A DNA stretch of 64,000 bases from Climacium dendroides (GCA_950106755.1 OX467084.1:33731213-33795212); one strand, 5' to 3'. Numbered from the stretch's first letter, positions 1 to 10,595 are shown. The notes: generated by a model from the sequence alone, not told the origin. A program made the numbers and translations.

Positions 1-180
1 AAAGAAAGTACAAAATTGCTTTTTTTTTTTTCCTACCAATTTGGGAATCCATGGTGAAGAAAATATAAAATTACCTTTTTTTTCTACCACTTTTGGAATT
101 CGTGTTGAAAAAAGTACAAAATTGGTTTTTCTTTTTTTTCCTTCTACCAATTTTTGGAATTCATGGTGACCGATTTCGGC
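1..180. repeat. Three diverged tandem copies, about 55 bp each
   Basis: Three successive units share the order 'aaagtacaaaattg', a T-run, 'ctaccaatttttggaattcatggtga'-like text. They start near 1, 58 and 109. The array is cut by the window edge. No coding potential is seen. Confidence 0.7.
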
Positions 181-2207
181 ATGTGAGGGGGTGGCCATCA
201 ATGATCAACTGAAATTGGTTTTGTATGGTTGTGGGAACGAGAGGCCGAAGAGGGAGGGATCATTCAGTGGAATGATGGGAGGTGACTTTAATGGATCACA
301 TGCCTTCAGATGTGTGTGTGTGAGAGAGATTCTATTCTATTCTGTGTGAATGAAAATCAGAGGATTTCGTACATATTTTCCAAGTGCCTCGAGTTGTTGT
401 TGTTTTTCCGAAACTTTGTCCGGAAGTATGCCGAAAGGTGGGAAAAAAACAACTCCCAGTCCATTTCCTATACAGCTTTATTTTCAGCATTTCGAGTTTT
501 CATTTGGAAAATTTCCAGAACTTTGTGAATCCGGTCGGTTCACCATTTTTTTTTGGGGGGGTTCTCTTGCTTAAGTTTTTTTTTGTAAAGTAACTTTCAA
601 ATTCTTTGGAGCCCTCTTTGGCATACGATGAACATCCCTCCCCCCTTATCCCTGCACACCTTGCAAAAAAAAAGACCTTCTAATGTCTTGAGCAAAATGG
701 AACTAGTTGAATTGAATACACTATTGCTCCTTCCGCCGGCTTCGTTTAATTTGTGCATTTGAAGGGGGAGGCCGGTCTATGCCTGAGTCATTAGTTTTAA
801 GACCATAAGAGGTCTCAAATCGTGAAGACAATATCTCAACAATGTCGAATTCCTTGGACTTGGCAAAGAAATGGTTCTTTAGGCACCTCTACCACTTAGC
901 CATCTCCATTCCAAAAGCCCACAAATTATAAGCAATCCACCCCCCAAACATGAAATCAACGTAAACATTAAGCATTAACATTGACACAATAAAAAATTGC
1001 AATACAATGGGAAGGGACGTACCTTAGGAGAGAGATAGAGAGTGAGAAAAATGTGGAAGAGAAGAGGGCATAGTTGTCACTCGGTCACTTGTCAAGTTGT
1101 CAACCACTAAATGTGTGTTGCGTACTAAATCCTAAAGCCCAAGCCCCAAACATGATATCCTTTAGTACCTAGGGAATGGAGGTCCAGGTACTTAAGTAGG
1201 TAGGACATAGGGCCACCTAACCTATTAAAAAATATCTACCAAACTAGATATTGTGATGGTTGATAGCTATCAAAACTAATGCTAAAACGACAACTTTCTT
1301 GCACAATTCTAGAAGGGTCAACCTAATTGTTGAATTTTTTAACACCTAGTCCATTTCCAAAAAGCCCCTTTTTCCGTATGGAACTTCATCCTACATTTTT
1401 CTATCCCATTTGGAATTCTTGAAAACATTCAACCAGCTTGTACTAAATGTCGGTACTTCTTATTCATTGACGGGACTATGGTAGAACCATCTTTAGTTAG
1501 TTGACCACTTAACCCTTCAATGACGAGCCGGTTGGTCATCGTGGAAATCATCTCTTTGGATACCATGTGAATTGTTGGCATAAAAAAATGATAAAACACT
1601 CATAGGAGGATAAGCCACTGTAGAAGACCTTCCCTTTTTACAAAAAATTTGGAGGATGAATAGTTGTACTTTTGTCTTCCATAGAGAGATTCTTTGTCAT
1701 TCATTGGCCCAAAAATGTCTTCCACATTGTTTGTAGGTTAATGAAGGACCCACATGGTCAAACTAATTTAACTTATGTTAAGGTGAAGGCACCCATAACC
1801 AATCAAACAAGTAGGATTATGGACATGATTTGGAGTAGTACATAGCAAACAAATATTTCCAAAGGTATATGGATAGAAGTGATGGGAATTGCAAATTTTT
1901 TTTTGATAATTTTATCGATTGAAGTGAAATTACTATGAATTTTGGGAGGCAAAAAGTGCTCCAGACCGATAGCCAATGTCAAAATTCTTCCAATTTCGGT
2001 CATTCAAGAACAACTACTTTTTACTCATTACTTCCTACTTCTTTGCTCCTACTTCGGGAGAAAAAAAGCCACATTCCAAGCTCATGTTGGAATTTGTTTT
2101 ACCCATGGTTGGAAATATTGCATCCTATTGACTATTGATGAGGCACCCATTAGTAATGGATGCCTTCACCTTAGAGGTGGGCTACAGTAACTTACTAATC
2201 TACTATA
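181..2207. other. AT-rich intergenic DNA, no gene seen
   Basis: Only short chance ORFs (under about 85 codons) are present, with no recognisable domain and no splice-consistent joins. Homopolymer runs of T and G are common. I see no RNA gene and no transposon termini. Confidence 0.5.
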
Positions 2208-3132
2208 TTAATCCCTAAAGTTCCTCTATGAAAACGCTCCAAAATTGCCATTTCTAGTACAAGTACCAAACTTTTGGAAAAAAAACTTTTTTTGAAATAT
2301 GGAATTGTAGGATCTTGTAGTAAGCTGACATGAGAATACATGGTAAAAATTTCAAATATTTCCACATCGTGGATTGCAAGATGTAAGCATTCAAATTTAT
2401 AAAAATCATTTTGGGGGCCTTGCAAAAAATATGGCAGTTGTACTTCACAAGCTCACTTTTTTTTATGAAATAATGCCTTAAATAGTGGTGCTTCTATGGA
2501 TTCTTTTCCTAGACAAGTTGGCTACATGCTTGAAAATTTTCACATTATTTGGAATTGTTCAACATATAGGAAAAAAATAGTAAGTAGAAAAAAGTAGAGA
2601 ATGATTCAAAATTCAAAATTGTTATGAATTTAGTTATGGAATTGAAAAATGCCAATTCCAATGGTTGAAATGTTGTAATAAACAATCTATGTCCTATGAT
2701 TTTTTTTTTCAAAAAATATTGAAATTTTGAATAAGATAAAGGACTTCAAAGTTTATTTTAGAGTACGGAATCCATAACTGCCCACAAACAAAAAAACTCT
2801 CATAACTTTCATCTCATTGATTAAAATGGAATGATTGAAAGCTTTCCACGAATATAACTCTAGGAAACCAATTTCAAATTTTTATTTTTGAAAAATGTGA
2901 TTTTTTCTGATTTGCCAAGACTGCATGGCTAAGGAAAAAAGTAACAAATTTAGCCATCACTTTTGACTCATATTTCCAAATGTCATGAAATTTAATGTTT
3001 ATGAAAGATATTCTTCGTCCCCATCACCTATTATTATTTCAGTTTAAATAATATGCAAAATTTCTAGTCACATGTATCTACCCAAAATTTCTATAATGCC
3101 CCCAAATGCATATTAGTCGTTTAGGGGGGTAA
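2208..3132 (+). mobile_element. TTAA-type non-autonomous element, copy 1
   Basis: The left end reads TTAA then TCCCTAAAG (TTAA at 2208-2211). The right end reads GTTTAGGGGGG then TAA (3130-3132), a decayed TTAA. The interior matches copies at 20350-21274 (inverted), 26582-28235 and 37789-38627, for example 'gctccaaaattgccatttctagtacaagtaccaaa'-type text. TTAA target duplications and CCC-starting termini are hallmarks of the piggyBac superfamily. There is no transposase inside, so it would be non-autonomous. Confidence 0.6.
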
Positions 3133-3717
3133 CCTTAGCCTTGGCCTTGGCCTCATTGTATTGTAGGACATTAAACCAATTGCACAAAGTGAGACGAGTA
3201 GGGTGAAAATGCAGGAATTTTATCTTGCAGAAAAAGTAGGGTTTTTAGAAAAGAAATTCACACATGATAAAATTTGCAAATTTTAAATTCATACATAATA
3301 TTGTTACCTTGTTGAACCTCCACTTACGAAGTGGACATATAATCCCCCTTTAGATACATAGGGAAAAATCAAGTATAATCCCAAGCCTCTAATTCGCGTT
3401 GCCCAAAGGTAAGCCAGCCCTTCTCTTCCCCATGTCACTTTTTGCAACAATTTTAGAAACATAGGCTCCTCCTTTCTACGTAAGCAAAAGCAAGATCCCC
3501 CAACTTGGTTAACAATGTTATGCATTTGCAATTTAGAAAACCCAAAATTGTCTATGAGAGCTCAAAAACATACCCTAAACACAACACAAAATGAGAGGGC
3601 CCAAGATTTTACTTTTCACTCTGGAGAAAACCCGCGTTTCCGCCTCGCGGGCCCCACTCCACACCAACAAGAGCGGACAAAATAAACCCCACAAAAAAGC
3701 CAGCAGGTTACCGTAAC
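3133..3717. other. Intergenic, fragment of a dispersed repeat
   Basis: The stretch 3190-3300 resembles part of the repeat at 13480-13710, 22800-23030 and 25840-26060 (shared 'aaatttgcaaattttaaattcat'-like text). Nothing else is recognised. Confidence 0.4.
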
Positions 3718-4080
3718 ACCACATGAAGTGGGTTCATAACTACCATGGTATGTCCACACTAAGTAAGTAAATCCACATGAAGTGGGTTCATAATAACAAG
3801 GATATGCCCACACTAATTAAATAAGTGGGTTTCATAATAACAGGGCGTATACCCACACTAAATAAGTAAAACCACATGATTGAGTCATTGAGTGGGTTTC
3901 CATAATAACTAACAAGGGGTATGCCCAGTTGCCCACACTATTTAAGTCAAACCACATCACATGAGTGGGTTTCCATAATAACTAACAAGGGGGTAACTAC
4001 ACCCACACTAATTAAGTAAAAACCACATGAGTGGGTTTCCTAGTAATAACTAAGGGGGTATGCCCACACTAATTAAGTTC
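3718..4080. repeat. Diverged minisatellite, about six 55-70 bp units
   Basis: Each unit carries 'ccacatgagtgggtt', 'cataataacta', a G-run and 'tatgcccacactaattaagta'. Units lengthen rightward through small insertions (extra 'catgattgagt', 'ccagttg' and similar). A 147-codon ORF beginning at 4060 starts in the last unit and is not a credible gene. Confidence 0.8.
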
Positions 4081-4394
4081 CTGCACCCCCCCTTCTGCCA
4101 TCATGAAACCCTCCCCCACAAAACTGTGTGCCCTGATACTGGCTCTGCTTCCCAATTCCGACAGTCGCATCATCACTTCTTTTCTTTTACTTTACCTGGG
4201 TTCAACCAACCAACCAAACAAACTGCGACACCTGCCCCCAGGAGTAAGTTCACCCCTGTAAAAAAACAGACAGTACATGACATGACAGTCAATGTACCCC
4301 CAGGGCCTTTTTACTTTTTCCTGTTTCTTCTTTTTTCCATTTTTATTAATGAAGTGGGAAAGAGGCGATCAGTAAAATGCAGGCTTTTTCTTTT

Positions 4395-5645
4395 TTCGTC
4401 TTTTTGGTGCCAGATTGTACCAGGAAAAAATGATTTGGCTATTAAATGCAACCAACGAAAAATGTTGAAAAAGACTTTGGATGAAATCGTCAAAATATTT
4501 TGAATTGGAAAAGAAAAGAAAATCTTGGATGAAATGATAGGTTGTGAATGAAAATTGAATTATAGACATGTGATATGTACTATTGGAATTTTTTTTAATG
4601 AAATCGATAGGTTGTGAATGAAAATTGAATTATAGACATGTGATATGTACTATTGGAATTTTTTTTTAATGAAATCAATAGGTTGTGAATGAAAATTGAA
4701 TTATAGACATGTGATATGTACTATTGGAATTTTTTTTTAAATGAAATCAATAGGTTGTGAATGAAAATTGAATTATAGACATGTGATATGTACTATTGGA
4801 ATTTTATTTTTTTAATGAAGGTTGTGAATGAAAATTGAATTATAGACATGTGATATGTACTATTGGAATTTTATTTTTTTAATGAAGGTTGTGAATGAAA
4901 ATTGAATTATAGACATGTGATATGTACTATTGGAAGAAAAAAATCTTAAATGAAATCAATAGGTTGTGAATGAAAATTGAATCATGGACATGTGAGATGT
5001 ACTGATGTGATATTTTCTTTTCAATATGTGGGTGAATGTTGGAATTTGGAGCATCACTATCAATGGCATTTTATATTGTTACTTTGGTACTTCTTAAAAA
5101 ATGAAAAAGAAAGAAAGACATGGTAAAAGGTTGTTAGTAGTGGTGCTCCAAATTTCAATATTCCCTTGTATATTGGAAAGAAAATATCACGTCAACACAT
5201 ATCGCATAGTACTGCATTTGTAATCTTGTTTTCATCTACAATTTGGCAAAGTTTTGTAGAAGATTCTTTTTTTCTCCACATATTGCATAGTATTGCATTT
5301 GTAATCTGAAGTTATTAGATGAAAAATTTCATGGGGTATCATCATTTTTTTAAGCCAAATTGTTAATTTTTCCGTGGTGCAATCTAGCAATATCCCCCCT
5401 ACAATCAATAAAATGTATTAGGAAAGTGGTGCTCCAAATTTTAGCATTTATGTCATGTCTAGAATTCTATTTTTATGTATGACATGTCTAGAATTCTATT
5501 TTCATCTTCAATCTAGTGATTTTAGCCAAGATTTTTTTTTGTTTAGCAATCTTTGGCAAAAAAAACTTCACAATTTGTTGTGATTTTTTAGCCAATGTTT
5601 TTTCTTTTTTTCATTGGTGCAATATGGCACTATTTTGCTTCCCGC
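4395..5645. mobile_element. Long hairpin (foldback/MITE-like) element, family D copy 1
   Basis: Two arms are inverted copies around a spacer near 5090-5135. The inner arms are 5009-5060 (tgatattttcttttcaatat..., then 'ttggaatttggagcatcac') and 5139-5191 ('gtggtgctccaaatttcaat...gaaaatatcac'). Outer arms end in a motif like 'ggtgcaatctggcac' with 'ttagccaaatt' just inside. Related sequence occurs at 6245-7405 and 18405-18670. The left arm is expanded by the minisatellite at 4540-5012. Exact termini and target duplication were not resolved. Confidence 0.55.
4540..5012. repeat. Seven-copy minisatellite, 67-75 bp period
   Basis: Copies beginning 'ggttgtgaatgaaaattga' start at 4540, 4610, 4681, 4753, 4820, 4887 and 4962. 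Five central copies are nearly identical apart from the length of the T-run and the 'aaatcaata' segment. The seventh copy has substitutions. Near-identity suggests recent expansion by unequal exchange or slippage. Confidence 0.95.
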
Positions 5646-6244
5646 CTCTAAAAAAATTCCCTGTATCCTTCTAAAAACCTCCAAATCCTGCACAATTTGT
5701 ATCCTGCTAAAAACCTTTGTTTACTAATTTCGACCTCGAAGTAAGCTTTGGCCAAGTTGAATGACCTCATGGGGGCAAGTGGTAAGCAATCAAGGAGCAT
5801 TCCTATTCTAGTAAGCTTGGCCTTGCCCAAATTAGGCACCTTATACTTATTGCTTCGTCAAATAGTCGAATTGGCGATGGATTCAATGATCACTTAGGCA
5901 CTATGAATATTTGTTCATGAAGAGGACTAGATTTCCTTACTGCAGGTATTTAGGTTGGGAGTAGATATCTAAAATCCCATTGCTTCCACTAACCTTTAAA
6001 TCGTCAAAAATGGCGAGCTAGGAGCATTTGCAAAATGATGCTCAACTATGATACTTTCCATATGGATTTTAGATGCCTGAACAATGGTGCCTAAGTTGGA
6101 GATTTTGCATAGATCTAGGGGATGGATTACCAATTCTTGAATGCACATATCACTAGCACAAAAACTAAAAATACAGTTAATCCCTCATGGAGAAGGTTTG
6201 GAGAGTTTTTTTAGAGGGTACATATCGAAGCCTTTGTTTTGGAT
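5646..6244. other. Intergenic, nothing recognised
   Basis: Moderately AT-rich, with no ORF of note, no termini and no repeat seen elsewhere in the window. Confidence 0.4.
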
Positions 6245-6399
6245 TTTTAGTACGAGATTACACCTTAAAAGAATAATTTGGCTAAAAAAATGACATAAAA
6301 CATGAAGTTTTTTGCCAAAAACTTTGAATTTAAAAAAAATCTTGGATGGAATCGCCAAATTATGGACGAAAATAGAATTTGAAACATGTGATAAGTACA

Positions 6400-6921
6400 T
6401 CAAGAAAGTATCCCCCGATTGCAACAATATTGTTTCAATGCATGAACAGTAAAGTACTAAAAACATACTGTTGCAATACTACAATAGTATATTTTCAATG
6501 GATAGAGTATAAGGTAGGTGGCTCTTAAACCAACTTGGTTCTAAAACCAATCTGGTACATTTTACTTCTGAAATGTACTAACTGCGTACATTTCAGAAGA
6601 GGGTCGATTTTAGAAACCACTGCGTTTCAACTTCAAAAATTTGTAACTAATTCCAAAAAATATGAAAATGACTTTGGATTAGATGCCTATTCCTTTATTT
6701 CTTCCTACCGAAATTCACTGAAAATTGCTTTGAGATGTTTAGCTGTCCCCCCAAATGCAATCAGCTCTTAAAGGGTCCCCCTTTAAGAGCCACCTCCCTT
6801 ACACTCCGCTGAAATTGTATTGTTGCAGTATTGAAAATAGTATGTTTTTAGTACTCTATTGTTCAAGCATTGAAACAGTATTGCAGCAATATCGTTGCAA
6901 TGGGGGGGCTTTTTCCCCAAT
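6400..6921. mobile_element. Hairpin MITE with possible GTACA target duplication
   Basis: Arms of about 90 bp face each other: 'attgcaacaatattgtttc...actaaaaacata' on the left and its reverse complement on the right (about 6825-6905). GTACA stands at 6395-6399 and 6922-6926, a candidate 5-bp duplication. The element is itself interrupted by the MITE at 6512-6799. Confidence 0.6.
6512..6799. mobile_element. 288-bp TA-flanked MITE
   Basis: Terminal inverted repeats are AGGTAGGTGGCTCTTAAA (left) and AGGGAGGTGGCTCTTAAA (right, reverse complement), one mismatch in 18. TA is found on both sides (6510-6511, 6800-6801), as for Tc1/mariner-type MITEs. The interior ('ctaattccaaaaaatatgaaa', 'cttggattagatgcc') recurs at 23490-23800 and 30360-30525. 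Confidence 0.75.
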
Positions 6922-6996
6922 GTACAAATGTGATATTTTCTATTCAACATGTGGTTGAATGCTGAAAATTTCGAGCCCACCATAACATTTGATATA

Positions 6997-7366
6997 AGGT
7001 AGAACTACCCATTACCACCATTTACCCAATTCCCCCACCTACAGGTTCCTCCCATTTTTGTCACTGGCCCATCTTATTACCACAATCTTACTCATCTATG
7101 ATCATGATGGCGATGCACTGGGGAGCGGACACATCAGCCCACGCTTCAACAATGGTCTGGTCATGCTTTTCCAAGGGTCTACTCACAGTTTTCCATTTCA
7201 GCTTTGGAAAATCACAAAAAATTCAATTCTTGTCCGAATGTCTTCATTTTTTTTTTGCAATTGGCTTCTCTCAAACAATTCAATCTGTGAAAAACATGAG
7301 AGCTCATAAATAGCTTCTCCAAAGTACCTAGATAGCAAATCTGTATGGTAATGGGTAGTTCTACCT
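6997..7366. mobile_element. 370-bp TA-flanked MITE with perfect termini
   Basis: The first 20 or so bases (AGGTAGAACTACCCATTACC) are perfectly repeated inverted at the right end. TA flanks both ends (6995-6996 and 7367-7368). Perfect arms suggest a younger insertion than its neighbours. No transposase is inside. Confidence 0.8.
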
Positions 7367-7405
7367 TATATCTCCACTTTGGCACTTCATAAAAAAACGA
7401 AAAAA

Positions 7406-8340
7406 ACAAAACCAAAACCAACAACCCTGGTACATGCTATGTACCCCCCATTTTTATTTTATTTTATATTACATGACAATTACAGTCCCCCCCCCCCCTC
7501 TCCCCCCCCAATAATTATTACCCACGCAGTGCAGAGTGCCCCAGAGTTATGCCATCAACTGACCCTTGGCAAGGGGTCCCAGGCCCCATAAATGGCCATG
7601 TCCTGAGCTGGCGTGGGAACAGGCCCGACCCCCAGTCGGGTCATCATCAGGGCTGCTGCCACCCCATTCAAGGCCAGTGGGTGAGACCCCAAGTCCAACT
7701 GGGACGCAATGAGGACCCCCTCCGCCTGTGCCATGTCAGCCTTTTTCCAACACCTCATTATTGGCTGGGATGGACGGGGTCGCCCTCCGCGCCGGGTGCC
7801 CGCCTGCCCGGGTCGCCCGGGTCGTCCGATCGCCGGGTCCTCGCGTCAGTCGCCGGGTCATTCTCCCGGTCCCCCGCGCTGGGCTTCCGGGTCGCCGTCT
7901 CGCCTCCCCCAGTCCCCCCCCTTGGTGCTTGCTGGTGAACTACTACTGTACTAGTGGCGCTCATGGGAAGCTGAAGCCGATTGCGACAGGCCGATTTGCA
8001 GGAGCTGGAGTATAAGCGAAGCTATGGCGGTGCAAAGGGAAAACTAAACTACTGTCACGGCAATGGAAGCGGAACTAGAAGGAAGAACAGGAAGGAGTCC
8101 TAGTGATGGCTTGTGCATTTGTGCGTGCTCAAGAGAATGACGTCGTGGTCTGAGGGGACGTTTAAGGTTGGACGTTCGAGGTCGGGCGGTCGGTTTATGA
8201 AGTGGTGATCATTGCCGTGATGATGATGATGATGATGATGATGCGGAGTTGATTATAGGTTTGTAACACGTCGAGGTTATGAATCTTGCAGCGGTCGAAT
8301 TCGAGACGTCGTGACGGCTTGCTGCATTGCTAGCAGCTGC
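7406..8340. other. GC-rich upstream region of the MAKR-like gene
   Basis: GC content rises sharply from about 7480, with C-runs at 7486-7508. A very GC-rich block follows at 7780-7930, with repeated 'gccgggtc' text. There is a GAT trinucleotide run at 8218-8243. This is probably promoter and 5' UTR of the gene at 8417. A 67-codon minus-strand ORF at 7555-7758 is not recognised. No clear TATA box was seen. Confidence 0.45.
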
Positions 8341-8411
8341 ATGTTTTCATGTTAATGAAGAGTGAGGTTGCTGGTTCTCGTGGGATTAGTGGTGAGGTTT
8401 GTGTGAAGTGA
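8341..8411 (+). promoter_or_regulatory. Two upstream ORFs before the MAKR-like start codon
   Basis: ATG at 8341 opens a 4-codon ORF ending at 8355. ATG at 8349 opens a 20-codon ORF that stops at 8409-8411, only five bases before the main ATG at 8417. If the leader includes these, they should reduce initiation at the main start or impose reinitiation. Whether the transcript starts upstream of 8341 is inferred, not seen. Confidence 0.5.
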
Positions 8412-8416
8412 GAGTT

Positions 8417-9811
8417 ATGGAGTCCGAGGAGCAATGGTCGCGTCGAGACTTCACTCAGATTAAGCCGCGCCGGCCGGAAGGACCTGCGGAAGAGGAGTGG
8501 GAGGAGGTGGAGGCGCCGTTTTCGTTTCTGTGGTCGTCGTCGTCGGTAGGGGCTGGAGAGGTCGAAGAGGAAGCGGGACTAGGAGAGGATGGGAATGAAC
8601 AGGAGGAGTTTGAGTTTAGTAGTGGTGTGTCGACAACGAAGGCGCCAACGGTGGTGGAGCGGTCAGGTATCTCCCCTGCTGATGAACTTTTTTTTAAGGG
8701 ACAGCTATTGCCGCTTCATTTACCCCCTCGCATTCAAATGGTGAAGAAATTGTCACTGGAGAAGCAGCAGCAGCAGCAGCAGCAGCAACAGCAAGAGGAA
8801 GTACCCGCTGCGACGACGTCGCAGATTAGGAATGTTCAGCGTAACGAGGAGATTATCGCTCGTGTTAATGCATTGATGCAAACGAGGTTTACAAGCTTGT
8901 TCCAGCCGAAGTACTCCAAGTTTTGCATTAGTGCTTCCTCGTCGGAGAATGTAGACGTCGCTCCGACCATCCCCGCGCGTCTTGGAAACTCATGGTGGGA
9001 TCCCCGCGGCGAGAACAGCAGCAGCTCCACAGACCGTGACTCGTCCGACTCGTCGTCGCGCGACTCCAGCGGAAGCTCCCAGGATTGCTTTGACGGCAGC
9101 ACGGATGGCAGGGCGACTTCGTTTCTTCACAACCGCGAGGTTTTCAGCACGCACAGTGCTCACCCCGGGGAGCGTTTCTCCGCAAGGCTCCGACCGCCGT
9201 TCAAATGGAAAGTCCTCTTCGGGGCGAAGAAATCAACAGCATCAAGGTTGCCATGCGACATCAGCGGAGAGCCGAAGACGCAGTCCATGGAAACAGCGCC
9301 ACCCGAGTTCTTTTCTGTTTCCCCAGTAGGAACGGACCGATACTTCAGTGATTGCAGCGGGGAGCTTACCCCGAGCGGGAACCTCCACCTTTCCTCTCGC
9401 ACGTTCGGCCATGACCATCCTCGCGGAGCCAGAGGCTATCTGCAGCGGTACATGAAAGCGCTGAATCCTAGTCGCAGCAGCAAGTCGGACGAAGGAGCTC
9501 CGACGAAGCACTCCTCACCGGCTATTGCTGCAAGCCGAAGCTTCCCTCCGTTCTCACAGAGCTTCCGAATCTCGCCGAAGGAGATTTCTCTGAAGATGAA
9601 CAAGTCTAGGCCGCCTCCGGCGTCAACTGGACCGCCGCGTCGTGTGAGCACGAGCTCCGCGTCCTCGGAGCTTCATAGCGCCATCCAGGGTGCCATTGCT
9701 CACTGCAAGGAGTCGCAGAAACAAAGCCAACGACAGGACGCTGAGCAGCAGGTTCAGAGTTCAAATTTTGTTGATGGAAATCTTCAAAAAGTTGTTGCAC
9801 CGGTGAATTAA
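8417..9811 (+). CDS. Membrane-associated kinase regulator (MAKR/BKI1-like), intronless
   Basis: The product is 464 residues from the first in-frame ATG; a GTG reading six codons upstream is not a plausible plant start. Family features appear in order. An acidic N-terminus comes first. Residues 89-107 (DELFFKGQLLPLHLPPRIQ) match the conserved 'F..G.LLPLHLPPR' block of MAKR proteins. A glutamine run is at 117-126. Serine-rich stretches follow. FKWKVLFGAKKS (262-273) resembles the basic 'FKWK' patch. YLQRYMKALNPSR (341-353) is the 'YL.KYLK...P' block. The C-terminal ELHSAIQGAIAHCKES (418-433) is the BKI1/MAKR tail that in Arabidopsis BKI1 contacts the receptor kinase. Known members are plasma-membrane-associated through Lys/Arg-rich patches and modulate receptor kinases (BKI1 restrains BRI1; MAKR5 amplifies CLE signalling). 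No transmembrane segment is seen. Which receptor this protein serves cannot be told. Confidence 0.88.
   Translation: MESEEQWSRRDFTQIKPRRPEGPAEEEWEEVEAPFSFLWSSSSVGAGEVEEEAGLGEDGNEQEEFEFSSGVSTTKAPTVVERSGISPADELFFKGQLLPLHLPPRIQMVKKLSLEKQQQQQQQQQQEEVPAATTSQIRNVQRNEEIIARVNALMQTRFTSLFQPKYSKFCISASSSENVDVAPTIPARLGNSWWDPRGENSSSSTDRDSSDSSSRDSSGSSQDCFDGSTDGRATSFLHNREVFSTHSAHPGERFSARLRPPFKWKVLFGAKKSTASRLPCDISGEPKTQSMETAPPEFFSVSPVGTDRYFSDCSGELTPSGNLHLSSRTFGHDHPRGARGYLQRYMKALNPSRSSKSDEGAPTKHSSPAIAASRSFPPFSQSFRISPKEISLKMNKSRPPPASTGPPRRVSTSSASSELHSAIQGAIAHCKESQKQSQRQDAEQQVQSSNFVDGNLQKVVAPVN
8765..8794 (+). repeat. CAG/CAA run coding polyglutamine
   Basis: Ten glutamine codons (mostly CAG, with CAA interruption near the end) form residues 117-126 of the MAKR-like protein, just after the conserved LPLHLPPR block. 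Length is likely to vary between alleles. Confidence 0.9.
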
Positions 9812-9988
9812 TTCATTATTTGGAGCTTTCTGCGATTCAGATTGAGGAGAGAGGTTTTCTGCCCAAGACTGGTCTTCATATCCATGCAAGAGATCGCGGA
9901 ACTGATTGAGGGGCGGGCATTCAATGTATTCAATCATATGATATGCCGGTTGTGCAGGCCAACAGTTATGAGAGTTAATTTATCTGGC

Positions 9989-10137
9989 GGATAATGGAGA
10001 GCCTCGGGTGGACCTGAACCGGATTCATTGGTCACCTCCAAATATTATTCTCGGGTTGGTTGGATAATGAAGGGCCAAGGGTGGACCTGATCTGGGTTCA
10101 TAGTTCACCTCTAAATATTATCCTGGGGTTGGTTGGT
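9989..10137 (+). repeat. Two-copy tandem duplication in the likely 3' UTR
   Basis: The segments 9989-10061 and 10062-10137 share 'ggataatg', 'gggtggacctga', 'cacctc.aaatattat' and 'gggttggttgg', with a period of about 73 bp. The duplication lies 180-330 bases past the MAKR-like stop codon. Confidence 0.85.
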
Positions 10138-10589
10138 ATCTGGGAGTTCCAAGAGGTCATTTCTGCATGAGATTTTGGTGACTAGGTAGGGTTTGTATGC
10201 AAGCCCCGAATCGCCAACTATCGGTTTGTTTTATTGGGAGCACGGGGAGATTGTATTTTGGAGGAGGAGATTTGTGACTAGGTCCTGCATGGCATCCAAC
10301 ATATTCATATGAAATGTTGGTTGTTTTTCCATTTTCGTGCAAGGCCGTAATTGTCATACTGTCAACTGAAAAGCAGGTAGTGATCAATAGCAACAGGACG
10401 GTAGCAGCAAGGCTTGCTGATCTTGATTGGAAGATTGAAGGCGGCAATGGACTCGGATGCTCATGGCTGAGTGTACTGATCTGAGATTCCTTGATTTGAG
10501 TGTTCAACGGCAGATTATCAAGAGGGGACCAGAATTTTAAAAACGGCGAGATTAGTGGAGCTAGTTTCTCTTTCTTTTCTATCTTGTGC

Positions 10590-10595
10590 AATAAA
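10590..10595 (+). terminator. Candidate polyadenylation signal AATAAA
   Basis: First canonical AATAAA downstream of the stop at 9811, preceded by a TC-rich stretch. It would give a 3' UTR of about 0.8 kb. Plant signals are loose, so this is only a candidate. Confidence 0.35.

Larger units (their letters stand above)
6245..7405. mobile_element. Family D hairpin copy 2, split by nested MITEs
   Basis: The left part (from 6245, 'ttagtacgagattacacc', 'aataatttggctaaaaaaatg', 'gaagttttttgcc') and the 6927-6996 part ('aatgtgatattttctattcaacatgtgg...gagcccaccataacattt') together follow the order of copy 3 at 18405-18670, read in reverse. Insertions at 6400-6921 and 6997-7366 separate these blocks. 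The 'ctccactttggcacttcat' block resumes at 7371. Confidence 0.55.

Noticed and set aside
4060..4503. 147-codon plus-strand ORF
   Set aside because: Starts inside a minisatellite, runs through low-complexity T-rich DNA and a transposon arm, and begins at a non-ATG codon.
7555..7758. 67-codon minus-strand ORF in the GC-rich block
   Set aside because: No recognised family, no splice context, and overlapping plus-strand ORFs are equally open because GC-rich DNA lacks stops.
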